Part shown: positions 1-8,488 of the stretch, one piece after another | How the letters are laid out: every line of letters begins with the position of its first letter | Numbering within the stretch: the stretch's first letter is position 1 | Origin: an uncultured Pelagibacteraceae bacterium | Lineage (GTDB): Bacteria; Pseudomonadota; Alphaproteobacteria; Pelagibacterales; Pelagibacteraceae | DNA length: 64,000 nt | Reading direction: 5' to 3' | Assembly: GCA_902583635.1 (NCBI GenBank) | Contig: CACHWJ010000003.1 | Coordinates: 1-64,000, forward strand | Made by a program: the position numbers and the translations under genes | Notes under the pieces: model-generated | What the model was told of the DNA's origin: nothing | Database searches by the model: none | The model's input: only the letters and a program-made list of their open reading frames with translations

Positions 1-42
1 GTCAAATACTGCTCAAAAAGGTGTTCTAATAAAAAAATTTAA
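1..42 (+). CDS. C-terminus of a DUF2256 protein (partial)
   Basis: Frame 1 reads VKYCSKRCSNKKI and then stops at 40-42. The VKYCSxRC ending is the hallmark C-terminus of the small DUF2256 zinc-ribbon-like proteins, which end in a second Cys pair. The start lies outside the window. DUF2256 genes are often found near cryptochrome/photolyase genes, and a photolyase-like gene lies at 3676-4815. The identification rests on 13 residues; the alternative frame open to position 64 has no recognisable motif. Confidence 0.6.
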   Translation, partial: VKYCSKRCSNKKI

Positions 43-44
43 AT

Positions 45-569
45 ATGAATTTGGAAAAATATAAATGGAAAAGTAGAATTTTATTAGTAATTACGCCAAA
101 TTTTAAAGACCAATCATATCAAAAAGTAAAAAAAATATATCAAAGCAAGATTAAGGAATTTCATAAAAGATATGTAAAATTGATTTGCAAATCTAATAAA
201 AACAAAACTTTTTCAATTAATCTTATTGGTTTTGATGGGAAATCAAAAAAAATAATGAATGATTTAAAGCCCAAACTAGTTTTCCAAATAATTGACAAGA
301 TGCCATTAGGTAAAAAAATTAAACCAATTAACCTATCTTTATATTCTGATTATAATCCTAAAACCACAACGCCTGGATTGGGATTTAAAAATAAAGAAAA
401 AGCTTTATTTACAATTAATAAAATTAAAAATAGAACCACAAAGTATCAAGTAAATGTAGTTTCGACCATGCTTGGTAGAGCCAAAAATCATCCAAACAAA
501 ACTAAAGACATGAGTGGCGCCATAAAAGTATTTGAAGATTGGTTGAAACAATATAAGAGAAAAAAATGA
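45..569 (+). CDS. DUF4174-type protein with an extra C-terminal domain
   Basis: The protein has 174 residues and no signal peptide or membrane segment. Residues 1-92 match the DUF4174 pattern: an N-terminal YKWKSRILLVITP strand, a central FSINLIGFDGK segment, and an IDKMPLGKK end that resembles the family's IDxMPxR motif. The biochemical role of DUF4174 is unknown. Residues 93-174 form a second, basic helical region with NPKTTTPGLG, YQVNVVSTMLGRAKNHP and a terminal DWLKQYK. I do not recognise this part confidently; it faintly recalls DUF3175. The ATG is 2 bases after the upstream stop, and the end overlaps the next start by 4 bases. Confidence 0.7.
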   Translation: MNLEKYKWKSRILLVITPNFKDQSYQKVKKIYQSKIKEFHKRYVKLICKSNKNKTFSINLIGFDGKSKKIMNDLKPKLVFQIIDKMPLGKKIKPINLSLYSDYNPKTTTPGLGFKNKEKALFTINKIKNRTTKYQVNVVSTMLGRAKNHPNKTKDMSGAIKVFEDWLKQYKRKK

Positions 570-2008
570 AAAGTAAGACGTCTAATTTTTTAAATAAAAT
601 AATAATTTTAACAATTTTAATAATACCCAACATTGTTAATGCTGATTTTTTTGAGGATATAACTGATAAAATTGTAGATAATCCAAAAAGACTTAGTTAT
701 GGCATTTCTGTTGCTGATATAAATCAAAATGAAAAATATGAATTTATAGTTACAGGATTTGGTTATCCTAATTTAGCTTTATCATATGATAGTGGAAAAT
801 TAATTAATATTGCTAATCAAAATGTACTTTCTGATGAATCTAGAAAAACTATTGGTGTTGCAGCATGTGATGTTGATAGGGATGGTTATGAGGAAATATA
901 TTTTCTTAACACAGACACATATAGCGGAACAAAAAAATATTCAGACAGACTTATAGATTTAGTAGAAAATAAGTTTTTAGACATGTTCGAAATTGAAAAA
1001 AATAAAGATGATTTAAATTTAACAGCAGGAAGGTCGGTTGCATGTGTGGATAGAAAAGGTAATGGCGAATATGGCCTCTACGTATCAAATTATGGTGGAC
1101 CATCAAGGTTTTATGAGATTGAAGATAAAAAGATTAGGGACAAATCAGTTAGTTTAAATTTAGATAAGGTTACAGGTGGAAGGGCAGTTGTTTCAGGGCA
1201 TATTTTAACAGATAGATCTGATATTTTTGCAGCAAATGAAAGAGGTGCAAATTTTCTTTTGAAAAATAATAATGGGGTTTTTGAAGACGTGGCTTTTGAC
1301 TATCGAGTAGATGATGTGATCCAAAATGGAAGAGGTACTGCACTATCTGACATACTTTATCGAGGAAGATTAGATATAATAAGTGGAAACTGGCAAGGTT
1401 ATCACAGAGCTTACGTTTTAAAAGATAATCAATTTAAAGATATAGGTAATAGTAAATTTGATAAACCTTCTAGAATTCGAACCATTATATCTGCTGATTT
1501 TGATAATGACGGTTATGATGAAGTCTTCATGAACAACATAGCTGAGCCTAACAAGTTATTTAGGATAAAAGAGAATGGAGTTTTTGAGGAAATAATACTG
1601 GAAACAGGCCTTGAACCTGATGGGTATGGCACAGGAGCTGCAGTTGCTGACATTGATGATGATGGCATTTTAGAATTACTAGTTTCTCGTGGTGAAAGTA
1701 AAGAACAGCCGTTAACTTTATATAAAGCAAAAGTTGATAAACAGAGCAAATATTTGAGAATTAAACCTCTTAATAAATTTGGAGCGCCAGCAAGAGGCGC
1801 AACAGTTACATTATTTACAAATCAAAGAAAACATTCAAAAACTATTGATGCTGGATCAGGTTATTTGTGTCAAATGGAGCCTGTGGCACATTACGGAATT
1901 AGAAAAAATGAAAAAAATTTTAAAGTAGAAGTTAAATGGACTGATGGTACTAAAAACTTATTTAAAATAACTTCGTTAAATAAAACAGTTACTATAAAAC
2001 AAAAATGA
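566..2008 (+). CDS. Secreted FG-GAP/VCBS-repeat protein with C-terminal ASPIC/UnbV domain (CRTAC1-like)
   Basis: The protein has 480 residues. A signal peptide spans about 1-26 (hydrophobic stretch, then VNA before DFF). The body holds repeated Asp-rich FG-GAP-like motifs such as VADINQNEKYEF, CDVDRDGYEE, DFDNDGYDEV and VADIDDDGILE, the pattern of calcium-binding beta-propeller blades. Residues from about 398 to the end match an ASPIC/UnbV domain (GAPARGATVTL, DAGSGYLCQMEP, VKWTDGTKN). An exported, possibly surface-associated, calcium-binding protein is expected; the ligand is unknown. The start overlaps the previous stop (ATGA), and the end overlaps the next start by 4 bases, so it is translated with its neighbours. 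Confidence 0.85.
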   Translation: MKSKTSNFLNKIIILTILIIPNIVNADFFEDITDKIVDNPKRLSYGISVADINQNEKYEFIVTGFGYPNLALSYDSGKLINIANQNVLSDESRKTIGVAACDVDRDGYEEIYFLNTDTYSGTKKYSDRLIDLVENKFLDMFEIEKNKDDLNLTAGRSVACVDRKGNGEYGLYVSNYGGPSRFYEIEDKKIRDKSVSLNLDKVTGGRAVVSGHILTDRSDIFAANERGANFLLKNNNGVFEDVAFDYRVDDVIQNGRGTALSDILYRGRLDIISGNWQGYHRAYVLKDNQFKDIGNSKFDKPSRIRTIISADFDNDGYDEVFMNNIAEPNKLFRIKENGVFEEIILETGLEPDGYGTGAAVADIDDDGILELLVSRGESKEQPLTLYKAKVDKQSKYLRIKPLNKFGAPARGATVTLFTNQRKHSKTIDAGSGYLCQMEPVAHYGIRKNEKNFKVEVKWTDGTKNLFKITSLNKTVTIKQK

Positions 2009-2694
2009 AAAAAATCTTATCTAAATTCATTTTAATTTTCTTTATATTTTTTCAATTTGAGTCATTCGCAGAAGAAAAAAATTATCATAAAGAATTAATT
2101 ACTGATTGGTCTAGAATATTTCCAGATCAAAATAGAAATGCAGCTGGACCAAAGTTTTTTAAGTATATTATAGATAAAGAAATTACTTATAAAGATTTTA
2201 CAGAATTTAATAAATTATATTGTGCAGTTTCTGGATCATTAATTGACCCAAATAGCGAACCAGATTTTCTATATGCGAAAGAGAGCAGAACTGGGGAAAA
2301 AATTTGTGGTGATTACTATAAGTGCTGTATTCCGTGCTCGTGCGATATAATGAAATATTCTGAAGTTGAAAAGATGACTCATAAGTTTTTGGATGGTTTA
2401 AAAGATTTTTATGTATTCACCATCAGAAATCCTTGCAAGAAGAAAGATTTTCCCGACAGGGTAAATAAAGATTACTTTTGTAATGGAGAAAAAATCAACA
2501 ATAATCAAGTTTATAATCTTAATGATCGAGTAGTAATAGGTTTATTTCATGAGGGAAGAAGCTGTAAAAAAGAAGAGATAGATTTTGTAAAAAGTCATCA
2601 AGTAACAGGAAGGTTTTGTGAATTAAGAAATAATACTCCTTTAGAAAACTTAAAAACTGGAATGGGTGATATATTTATAAAGCTTGCTAGATAA
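2005..2694 (+). CDS. Secreted cysteine-rich protein of unknown function
   Basis: The protein has 229 residues. A signal peptide spans about 1-22 (lysines, a Phe/Ile-rich core, then SFA before EEK). The mature part has ten cysteines, five of them in the tight cluster ICGDYYKCCIPCSCD, with others in NPCKKK, YFCNGEK, RSCKKE and RFCELR. This suggests a disulfide-bonded or metal-binding periplasmic protein. I do not recognise the family. It is translationally coupled to the FG-GAP/ASPIC gene (4-base overlap), so the two exported proteins probably act together. The next gene starts 47 bases downstream. Confidence 0.75.
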   Translation: MKKILSKFILIFFIFFQFESFAEEKNYHKELITDWSRIFPDQNRNAAGPKFFKYIIDKEITYKDFTEFNKLYCAVSGSLIDPNSEPDFLYAKESRTGEKICGDYYKCCIPCSCDIMKYSEVEKMTHKFLDGLKDFYVFTIRNPCKKKDFPDRVNKDYFCNGEKINNNQVYNLNDRVVIGLFHEGRSCKKEEIDFVKSHQVTGRFCELRNNTPLENLKTGMGDIFIKLAR

Positions 2695-2741
2695 TATTAT
2701 TTAATTTGTTCAGAGATCTTTTCTAAGCTAAGCTGAATTTA

Positions 2742-3461
2742 GTGAATATTATTGTATTACAACACATTAAGATAGAAGACCCAGGATATATCAAAGATTT
2801 AATGTTAGCAGATGGATTTAATCTAACCACTATTGAGTTAGATGAAGGTGAAAAAATACCCGATGATTTAAATAAATTTGATGGAATGTTTTGTATGGGA
2901 GGTCCAATGGATACCTTTATGGAAAAGCAGTATCCGTGGTTAGTTGAGGAAAAGAAAAAAATTAAAGAGTTTGCTGTAGATTTAAAAAAACCTTATTTAG
3001 GATTTTGTTTAGGCTGTCAGTTACTAGGAGAAGTAATAGGGGGGCAAGTAGTTAAATCAAACCCTGCTGAGATCGGAATGATGGATATCAACTTTACAAA
3101 AGAAAAAAAAGTTGACAATTTGTTTTCAAAATTTCCAAACCAAATCAAAAGTTTACAATGGCACTCTTATGAAGTGCAGGGAATTGAAAATCATAAGGAT
3201 GTGACTTTGTTAGCTTCGTCACCAGTTACAAAATTTCAAATTTTTAAATACCAAAACCATGCTTATGGAATTCAATTTCATATAGAAATAAAAAATACTA
3301 CAGTAAATGAATGGGGATGTGTCCCAGAATATAAAAAAGCTTTGGAGGATCAGCTTGGTAACGGTGCGTTAGAAAAATTTGATCAATCTGCAAAGGATAA
3401 CATGAAAGATATGAATAACTATTCTACAATCCTTTATAATAATTTTAAAAAACTTTTATGA
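2742..3461 (+). CDS. Type 1 glutamine amidotransferase (GuaA-like GATase domain protein)
   Basis: This is a 239-residue stand-alone class I glutamine amidotransferase fold. The nucleophile elbow GFCLGCQ places the catalytic Cys at C89. FHIEI supplies H180 and E182, so the Cys-His-Glu triad is complete, and CMGGPMD forms the oxyanion-side loop. Such proteins release ammonia from glutamine or act as related hydrolases; no synthetase partner is fused or adjacent, so the substrate is unknown. The start is GTG at 2742; MNIIVLQ then matches the usual first beta strand. The stop overlaps the next ATG by 4 bases. Confidence 0.85.
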   Translation: MNIIVLQHIKIEDPGYIKDLMLADGFNLTTIELDEGEKIPDDLNKFDGMFCMGGPMDTFMEKQYPWLVEEKKKIKEFAVDLKKPYLGFCLGCQLLGEVIGGQVVKSNPAEIGMMDINFTKEKKVDNLFSKFPNQIKSLQWHSYEVQGIENHKDVTLLASSPVTKFQIFKYQNHAYGIQFHIEIKNTTVNEWGCVPEYKKALEDQLGNGALEKFDQSAKDNMKDMNNYSTILYNNFKKLL

Positions 3462-3679
3462 ATAATAAAATATTTGAATGGGCCGGAGTTATAACTGCAA
3501 TATTATATTCTTTGTTTGTAGCTTTAAATATAGGAATTGAATTTTTTGGTTTTTGTTTATTACTTTTTTCAGCAATTTTAATCGGAATATGGGCCTATAG
3601 GGGTGGTCATAAAGGAATTTTATTTCTACAATTTTTTTATGCAACAGCTGGTATTATTGGGATGGTGCGTTGGTTTTAA
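3458..3679 (+). CDS. Small membrane protein
   Basis: The protein has 73 residues with three hydrophobic segments, roughly 7-28, 29-47 and 53-72, and no catalytic motif. The size and pattern resemble small CBU_0592- or PnuC-like membrane proteins, but I cannot assign a family. It overlaps the amidotransferase stop (ATGA), so the two are co-translated, which suggests a functional link with the amidotransferase. Its end overlaps the convergent photolyase-like gene by 4 bases. Confidence 0.65.
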   Translation: MNNKIFEWAGVITAILYSLFVALNIGIEFFGFCLLLFSAILIGIWAYRGGHKGILFLQFFYATAGIIGMVRWF

Positions 3680-4815
3680 TTAAAGCTTGATATTATTTTT
3701 GGAATATAATTTTTAAAATTAAAAAAACCTTTGTTACAATATTGCCAGGAAAATCGATCAAGATCCCTGTATAAAAAATTTAATTTAATAGTATTTGAAT
3801 TTAAATAATCTAAGTTTTCACCAACAGTTGGATATAATGCACAGCAGTTTTTAATATTTTTAATTTCACTAATATCAATAACCTCACATTCAATAGAATT
3901 ATCTTTTAATCTTTGTTTTTGGTCATTTATTAAAAGAGACTTAAATTTCACTGACTTTTCACTGAGCTTGATAGATCTATTTTCATTTTTAACAGCAACT
4001 ATATATATTTTTTTAAAATTATTTTCTTTGAAGTCAGTGATTTCAAATGAGAGATTATTTTCAAAAATTATAAGATTTTTACCTTCTAATTCCTGCTGGT
4101 TAACGAAATCTTGTTTAATTATAGAGTAATTTTTTTCTGATATTTTTGGAGGAGCGTTCTCATTTAATTTGATGTTTTGAAATCTGTTATTAGTAAATTT
4201 TTTTATATTCCATTCACTTGCCAGGTAATGCTTACCCTGTGTTTGAATTCCAGCTACCCATCTCCAACCAAGGGTATTAGATGCAGCATCTCCATCATAC
4301 AGATGTTGCATGAAAAACTCAGCACCAAGTTGCCATGGTAATTCTAGAGTGAAAATCCAAATACTTGCAAACCACATTCTGGTATGGTTATGAAGATAGT
4401 TATTTTCCTTGAGTTCATTTACCCAATAATTAAAGCACTCAATGTTTGTTTTTCCTTCGATAGCATTTAGATATTCTTTGTTATCTTTGAAATCTTCTTT
4501 TATTTTTTTTAGATCTATTAAATAATCATTCCATACATTTGGTCTTAGTTCTAACCAGCCTTTCCAATAAGTACGCCAAAGAACTTCTTGAATAAATTTT
4601 TCGTTTTTAGCGAAAGAAAATTTATCAAGAGATCTTTTGATTATTTCTTTTTCGTTTACTATCCCGTGTGTAATGTAAGGTGATAAGCATGAAACATTAT
4701 ATCTACCCCCTGGACCAAGATCAAAATTTCTTAATTTAGAGTAATCTGTTAAATTATTTTCAATAAAATGATTTAGTTTTTCAATGGCTTTCGCCCTCGA
4801 AGCCTCAAACAACAT
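3676..4815 (-). CDS. Photolyase/cryptochrome-like FAD-binding protein lacking the N-terminal antenna domain
   Basis: The protein has 379 residues. It starts directly with the helical FAD-binding domain of photolyases (about 1-215): RTYWKGWLE, YLHNHTRMW (cf. the HNRxRM motif) and LYDGDAASNTLGWRW, which holds the Asp-x-Asp/Asn FAD contacts. The usual N-terminal alpha/beta antenna domain is missing. Residues about 225-379 instead form a C-terminal alternating beta/alpha region (LIIFEN, IYIVAV, CEVIDIS, CALYPTVGEN) ending in KGFFNFKNYIP. From memory this order recurs in other alphaproteobacterial FAD-binding-domain proteins. DNA repair or blue-light sensing is likely but untested. It starts 6 bases after psiE. 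Confidence 0.85.
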   Translation of the reverse strand: MLFEASRAKAIEKLNHFIENNLTDYSKLRNFDLGPGGRYNVSCLSPYITHGIVNEKEIIKRSLDKFSFAKNEKFIQEVLWRTYWKGWLELRPNVWNDYLIDLKKIKEDFKDNKEYLNAIEGKTNIECFNYWVNELKENNYLHNHTRMWFASIWIFTLELPWQLGAEFFMQHLYDGDAASNTLGWRWVAGIQTQGKHYLASEWNIKKFTNNRFQNIKLNENAPPKISEKNYSIIKQDFVNQQELEGKNLIIFENNLSFEITDFKENNFKKIYIVAVKNENRSIKLSEKSVKFKSLLINDQKQRLKDNSIECEVIDISEIKNIKNCCALYPTVGENLDYLNSNTIKLNFLYRDLDRFSWQYCNKGFFNFKNYIPKIISSFN

Positions 4816-4821
4816 ATTTAA

Positions 4822-5202
4822 TTACCTAGATTTTTTTTTCTTTAGACCTAGTTTGTCACTATGTCTCAATCTTAGAACAACAATTGCTCCAGCGATCAAT
4901 AATATAGCAACTGCTTCATAAACAAGAGCTGTAGGATCCATTTCTTTTCCTTGAAGAATAATAAATCGAGCAAGAGCTGTTATTGCAATAAGAAGTGGTA
5001 GAGTAATGCTTATAGATTGTTGATTCCAAAAAACTCTTACCATTGCAAGAACTTCTAAATATAGAAACATTAAAAGTAAATCAGCTAGAGTAACGAGTTG
5101 ATTTGAAAACATATTTAATATCTCAATACCAACAGCAATAACAGTGCTGATTAAAATAATACACATCAACCCCAATTGTAAGTTTTTTGCTATCTTATCC
5201 AT
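4822..5202 (-). CDS. psiE: PsiE family membrane protein
   Basis: The protein has 126 residues and four predicted membrane helices, and it ends in a basic tail (KKKKSR). The family-typical core LFMFLYLEVLAMVRVF (read here as LLMFLYLEVLAMVRVF) and PLLIAITALARFIIL match PsiE, first described as a phosphate-starvation-inducible protein in enterobacteria; its biochemical function is unknown. It overlaps the upstream small membrane gene by one base and lies 6 bases before the photolyase-like gene, so the three are probably one transcript. No Pho-box-like repeat is obvious upstream. Confidence 0.85.
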   Translation of the reverse strand: MDKIAKNLQLGLMCIILISTVIAVGIEILNMFSNQLVTLADLLLMFLYLEVLAMVRVFWNQQSISITLPLLIAITALARFIILQGKEMDPTALVYEAVAILLIAGAIVVLRLRHSDKLGLKKKKSR

Positions 5203-5660
5203 TATTTATCTTTACTAAACGGTAGCCATTTTTCAAATACTGACTTTGAAGAACCATCATATGGAATTGAGTATGAATATGGGTTTGGACTAGTTAGAAC
5301 TTCAATTCCTTTTGAAAAGACAAATATAAAAACAATAACAAAAACAATTACCATTATCTTAAAGGGATCAAAATTTTTTGTTTTAAAAACGCTAGTAGAA
5401 CTTTCTTCGGCTCTGTGAAAATGTTTAAATGTCATATACACAGCAAAAATCAAACCAATGTGAGCTATAAATAGACCTGCCCAACCAAATGCAAAAGTTG
5501 TATATGAAAAAACATATAAACTAAAAACAGTGGTCCAAATAAAACTTAAGACTAAAAGAATTTGTAACCTTACTGTTTTAGGAAGAGCCCTCAAATCATT
5601 TTTACTATCATCAAACAGAATGTTTGCTGCTTCTATCATCCAATTTTTTAATGATTCCAT
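5202..5660 (-). CDS. Hypothetical three-helix membrane protein
   Basis: The protein has 152 residues: a cytoplasmic-type N-terminus of about 30 residues, hydrophobic segments near 31-52, 56-78 and 100-118, and a polar C-terminal tail rich in Ser, Pro and Tyr. I do not recognise the family or any catalytic motif. It is the first gene of a tight trio with psiE and the photolyase-like gene (1-base and 6-base junctions). A candidate promoter lies just upstream at 5667-5694 on the same strand. Confidence 0.65.
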   Translation of the reverse strand: MESLKNWMIEAANILFDDSKNDLRALPKTVRLQILLVLSFIWTTVFSLYVFSYTTFAFGWAGLFIAHIGLIFAVYMTFKHFHRAEESSTSVFKTKNFDPFKIMVIVFVIVFIFVFSKGIEVLTSPNPYSYSIPYDGSSKSVFEKWLPFSKDK

Positions 5661-5666
5661 TAATCT

Positions 5667-5694
5667 AAGATATAGTTTTAAACAAATTTGACAA
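5667..5694 (-). promoter_or_regulatory. Candidate sigma-70-type promoter for the membrane protein/psiE/photolyase-like trio
   Basis: On the minus strand, TTGTCA (5694-5689) is followed after 16 bases by TATCTT (5672-5667), and the ATG at 5660 follows 6 bases later. The match and spacing are good, but the AT-rich background makes chance matches likely. The predicted leader would be very short. Confidence 0.35.
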
Positions 5695-5717
5695 ACGATA
5701 AATTGACCTAAGCTTTA

Positions 5718-6905
5718 TCAAGAACGCAGTTTTTTCTTGTGAAAATTAATAAATCTTTCCACATTTGTTTTATTAAAGGTTTTATTTTCTTCAAAAGAAA
5801 CTTTTTTCATAGAGTAGGCTGCACTCTTAGTTTGTCTAGAAACTATCGTAACATTTCCTTTGTAAAGTTTAAGTTTAACTGAACCGTTAACTTTATTTTT
5901 ACTTAGATCCACAATTTTTTGAAGTTTAAATCTTTCTTTTGAATACCAGTAGCCATTGTAAATAAGCTCTGCATATCTTGGCATAATTTGATCTTTTTTA
6001 TGCATTGTATCTTTATCAAGAGTTACAGACTCCATTGCACGATGAGCATGCATTAACAAGGTACCCCCAGGTGTTTCGTATACACCTCTAGACTTTATTC
6101 CAATAAATCTATTTTCAACTAAATCAACTCTGCCAATTCCGTTTTTACCCGCAAGTTGATTTAAATTTTCTAATAATTTTGCTGGAGTAATTTTTTTTCC
6201 ATTTATACCAAATGGATCTCCGTTTTTGAAATTGATACTAACAAAAGATGCTTTATTTGGTGCCTTTTCCGGTGAAACTGATCTTTGAAAAATAAATTCT
6301 GGTGCAAAATTTTTGGGATTTTCTAAAAGCTTACCTTCAGTCGAGGTGTGAAATAAATTATCATCCACTGAAAAAGGAGATGAGCCTTTTTTATCCTTTG
6401 GAATAGCTATGTTGTGTTTTTTCGCATAATTAATTAGATCAGTTCTTGATTTTAATTTCCAAATTCGCCAAGGAGCAATGATTTTTATTTTGGGGCCAAA
6501 GTAATGATAGCCTAATTCAAATCTTACTTGATCGTTACCTTTGCCAGTTGCGCCGTGAGAAACTGCGAATGCCTTAAATTTTTTAGCAACTCTAATTTGA
6601 TCTTTAGCTATGAGTGGTCTAGCTATGGATGTGCCCAACAAGTAGACACCTTCATAAATAGCATGACCTCTGATCATTGGATAAACATAATCTTTTACAA
6701 AAACATCTTTTAAATCTTTAATAATTATTTTAGTAACACCAAATTTTTTTGCGTTAGCTATAATTTTTTTTCTATTAATTTTTTGACCTACATCTGCAGT
6801 ATAGCAAATTACTTCTGCGTCATAATTTTCTTGAAGCCATTTTAAAATTATAGATGTATCAAGCCCTCCAGAGTATGCTAGAACAATTTTTTTTTTTGAT
6901 TTCAT
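5718..6905 (-). CDS. argG: Argininosuccinate synthase
   Basis: The 395-residue protein has the usual family length and joins citrulline and aspartate using ATP in arginine biosynthesis. The N-terminal LAYSGGLDTS is the N-type ATP-pyrophosphatase P-loop. Other family signatures are SIARPLIAK, SHGATGKGNDQVRFE (aspartate/citrulline site) and GIKSRGVYETPGGT. It ends with the normal C-terminal helix. The start is 4 bases after the IalB-like gene stop. No ARG box was recognised. Confidence 0.97.
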   Translation of the reverse strand: MKSKKKIVLAYSGGLDTSIILKWLQENYDAEVICYTADVGQKINRKKIIANAKKFGVTKIIIKDLKDVFVKDYVYPMIRGHAIYEGVYLLGTSIARPLIAKDQIRVAKKFKAFAVSHGATGKGNDQVRFELGYHYFGPKIKIIAPWRIWKLKSRTDLINYAKKHNIAIPKDKKGSSPFSVDDNLFHTSTEGKLLENPKNFAPEFIFQRSVSPEKAPNKASFVSINFKNGDPFGINGKKITPAKLLENLNQLAGKNGIGRVDLVENRFIGIKSRGVYETPGGTLLMHAHRAMESVTLDKDTMHKKDQIMPRYAELIYNGYWYSKERFKLQKIVDLSKNKVNGSVKLKLYKGNVTIVSRQTKSAAYSMKKVSFEENKTFNKTNVERFINFHKKKLRS

Positions 6906-6909
6906 TAAA

Positions 6910-7422
6910 CTAACTGCAAGCTTTTCGAGATGCGTTATAAGCTTTAGTAAATCCTAGCAATGAATAGTGATCAATTGTTTGAGAACCCTTTTGATTGTAT
7001 CCGGTAATCATTATTCGAGAACCTTTTCTCATTTGCTTAATCATTTTTAGTTCAATTTTATTATCAGCAATCCAGGCAAATCCTTGCTCTTTGATATCAA
7101 ATTTAAATTTATTTTTTCCTGAAGCTGCAGTAACGGAGTTGCTTTTGTTAAATTCATAGCCTGGTGTTACACTCACTTCATTGCTAATACTTTCGTTTGG
7201 TCTAAAGGCTACAAATAATTTTGCATCTCTTTTGTTTGATTTTGGAGCTTGCAAGATAGGTGAGGATTGTGCGAAACAAACTTTTCCACTTGCTTCAGAA
7301 ACTACCATAGCTTCCCAGTCTTTATATTTGCCAATTTTCTTTACTTCTTGAGCTTGAAGCTGGTTAAAGCTGGTTAAAAATAAAATAATAAAAAACGCTG
7401 TAACTTTTTTAATTATGGACAT
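6910..7422 (-). CDS. Invasion-associated locus B (IalB)-like periplasmic protein
   Basis: The protein has 170 residues. A signal peptide spans about 1-24 (lysines, a Phe/Ile/Leu core, then LQA before QEV). The mature part follows the IalB family pattern: KDWEAMV near the start, KVCFAQSSP, LFVAFRP, NEVSVTPGY, a central FAWIADN segment, then YSLLGFTKAYN and a terminal KACS. The two cysteines probably form a disulfide. The family is widespread in alphaproteobacteria and, despite its name, is not limited to pathogens; its role here is unknown. The start overlaps the aldo/keto reductase stop by 10 bases. Confidence 0.75.
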   Translation of the reverse strand: MSIIKKVTAFFIILFLTSFNQLQAQEVKKIGKYKDWEAMVVSEASGKVCFAQSSPILQAPKSNKRDAKLFVAFRPNESISNEVSVTPGYEFNKSNSVTAASGKNKFKFDIKEQGFAWIADNKIELKMIKQMRKGSRIMITGYNQKGSQTIDHYSLLGFTKAYNASRKACS

Positions 7423-8447
7423 GGATTAGGGTAAATTTTTTGAACGTGGTTAATTTCTTTAATGACATCATCTGATAGATTTACATTTACACTTTCTATA
7501 TTTGTTTTCAACTGCTCCATTGTTGTTGCACCAATAATCACACTAGTCATAAAGTCCTGTATTTCACAAAATTTGATAGACATTTGACTCATATCAAGAT
7601 TGTGTTTCTTACTTATATTGTAATAAAGCTCTACTGCTTCCTCAGTATTTGGTTTTCTATATCTTGTCCAAAAATCCCAATCTCTCTCCATTCTAGATCC
7701 TTTAGGAAAATTCTTATTCCTGTATTTTCCGCTCAAATAACCGCTTGCAAGTGGAGAATATGATAGACAACCAATTTGTTCTCTAATGGAAACTTCTGCT
7801 AATCCAATTTCATATGATCTATTGAGTAAACTGTAAGGATTCTGGATAGACATCATTCTTGGTAAATTTTTGTCTTCAGAAACTTTTAAAAACCCCATCG
7901 CACCCCAAGGGGTTTCGTTGGATAAACCAATATATCTAATTTTACCTTGATCTATATGCTTGTTTAATTCTTCTAAAACATCCTCAAATTGGTTCCAATC
8001 ATTCTCTTGATGGACATAACCTAATCTTCCAAAATTATTTACTTTTCTTTCAGGCCAGTGAAGTTGATACAAATCAACATAATCAGTTTTTAGTCTCTTA
8101 AGACTATTATTTAAAGCTGTTTCTAAATTTTGACCTACAAAACTATTTTCACCATTTCTTAAATAATCTCTAGCAGGTCCCGCAACTTTAGTTGCAAGAA
8201 TTACCTTGTCTCTTTTTTTAGTTTTCTCAAACCAATTTCCAATTATTTCTTCTGTATCGCCATAAGTCTCTTTTCTGGGAGGTACCGCATATAATTCTGC
8301 TGTGTCCCAAAAATTAACTCCCTGATCTAAAGCAAAGTCCATTTGCTCAATTGCTTCATTTTGCGTATTTTGTTCTCCCCAAGTCATAGTTCCGAGACAA
8401 ATTGTGCTTACTTTTAAGTCAGTATTTCCTAGATTTTTGTAATTCAT
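7413..8447 (-). CDS. Aldo/keto reductase (Tas-like)
   Basis: The 344-residue protein has the TIM-barrel aldo/keto reductase pattern. The catalytic tetrad is visible as D48 and Y53 (NFWDTAELY), K87 (LATKVAG) and H130 (LYQLHWPE). SNETPWG and ESVNVNLS are typical of the Tas/YghZ-like branch, which reduces aldehydes or ketones with NADPH. The physiological substrate is unknown. It is the first gene of the minus-strand run, with a 78-base divergent region to the Bax-inhibitor gene. Confidence 0.9.
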   Translation of the reverse strand: MNYKNLGNTDLKVSTICLGTMTWGEQNTQNEAIEQMDFALDQGVNFWDTAELYAVPPRKETYGDTEEIIGNWFEKTKKRDKVILATKVAGPARDYLRNGENSFVGQNLETALNNSLKRLKTDYVDLYQLHWPERKVNNFGRLGYVHQENDWNQFEDVLEELNKHIDQGKIRYIGLSNETPWGAMGFLKVSEDKNLPRMMSIQNPYSLLNRSYEIGLAEVSIREQIGCLSYSPLASGYLSGKYRNKNFPKGSRMERDWDFWTRYRKPNTEEAVELYYNISKKHNLDMSQMSIKFCEIQDFMTSVIIGATTMEQLKTNIESVNVNLSDDVIKEINHVQKIYPNPCP

Positions 8448-8488
8448 TTGAAAATTGTGTTAATGTTTTATTAACCTTTTAAGGTATC

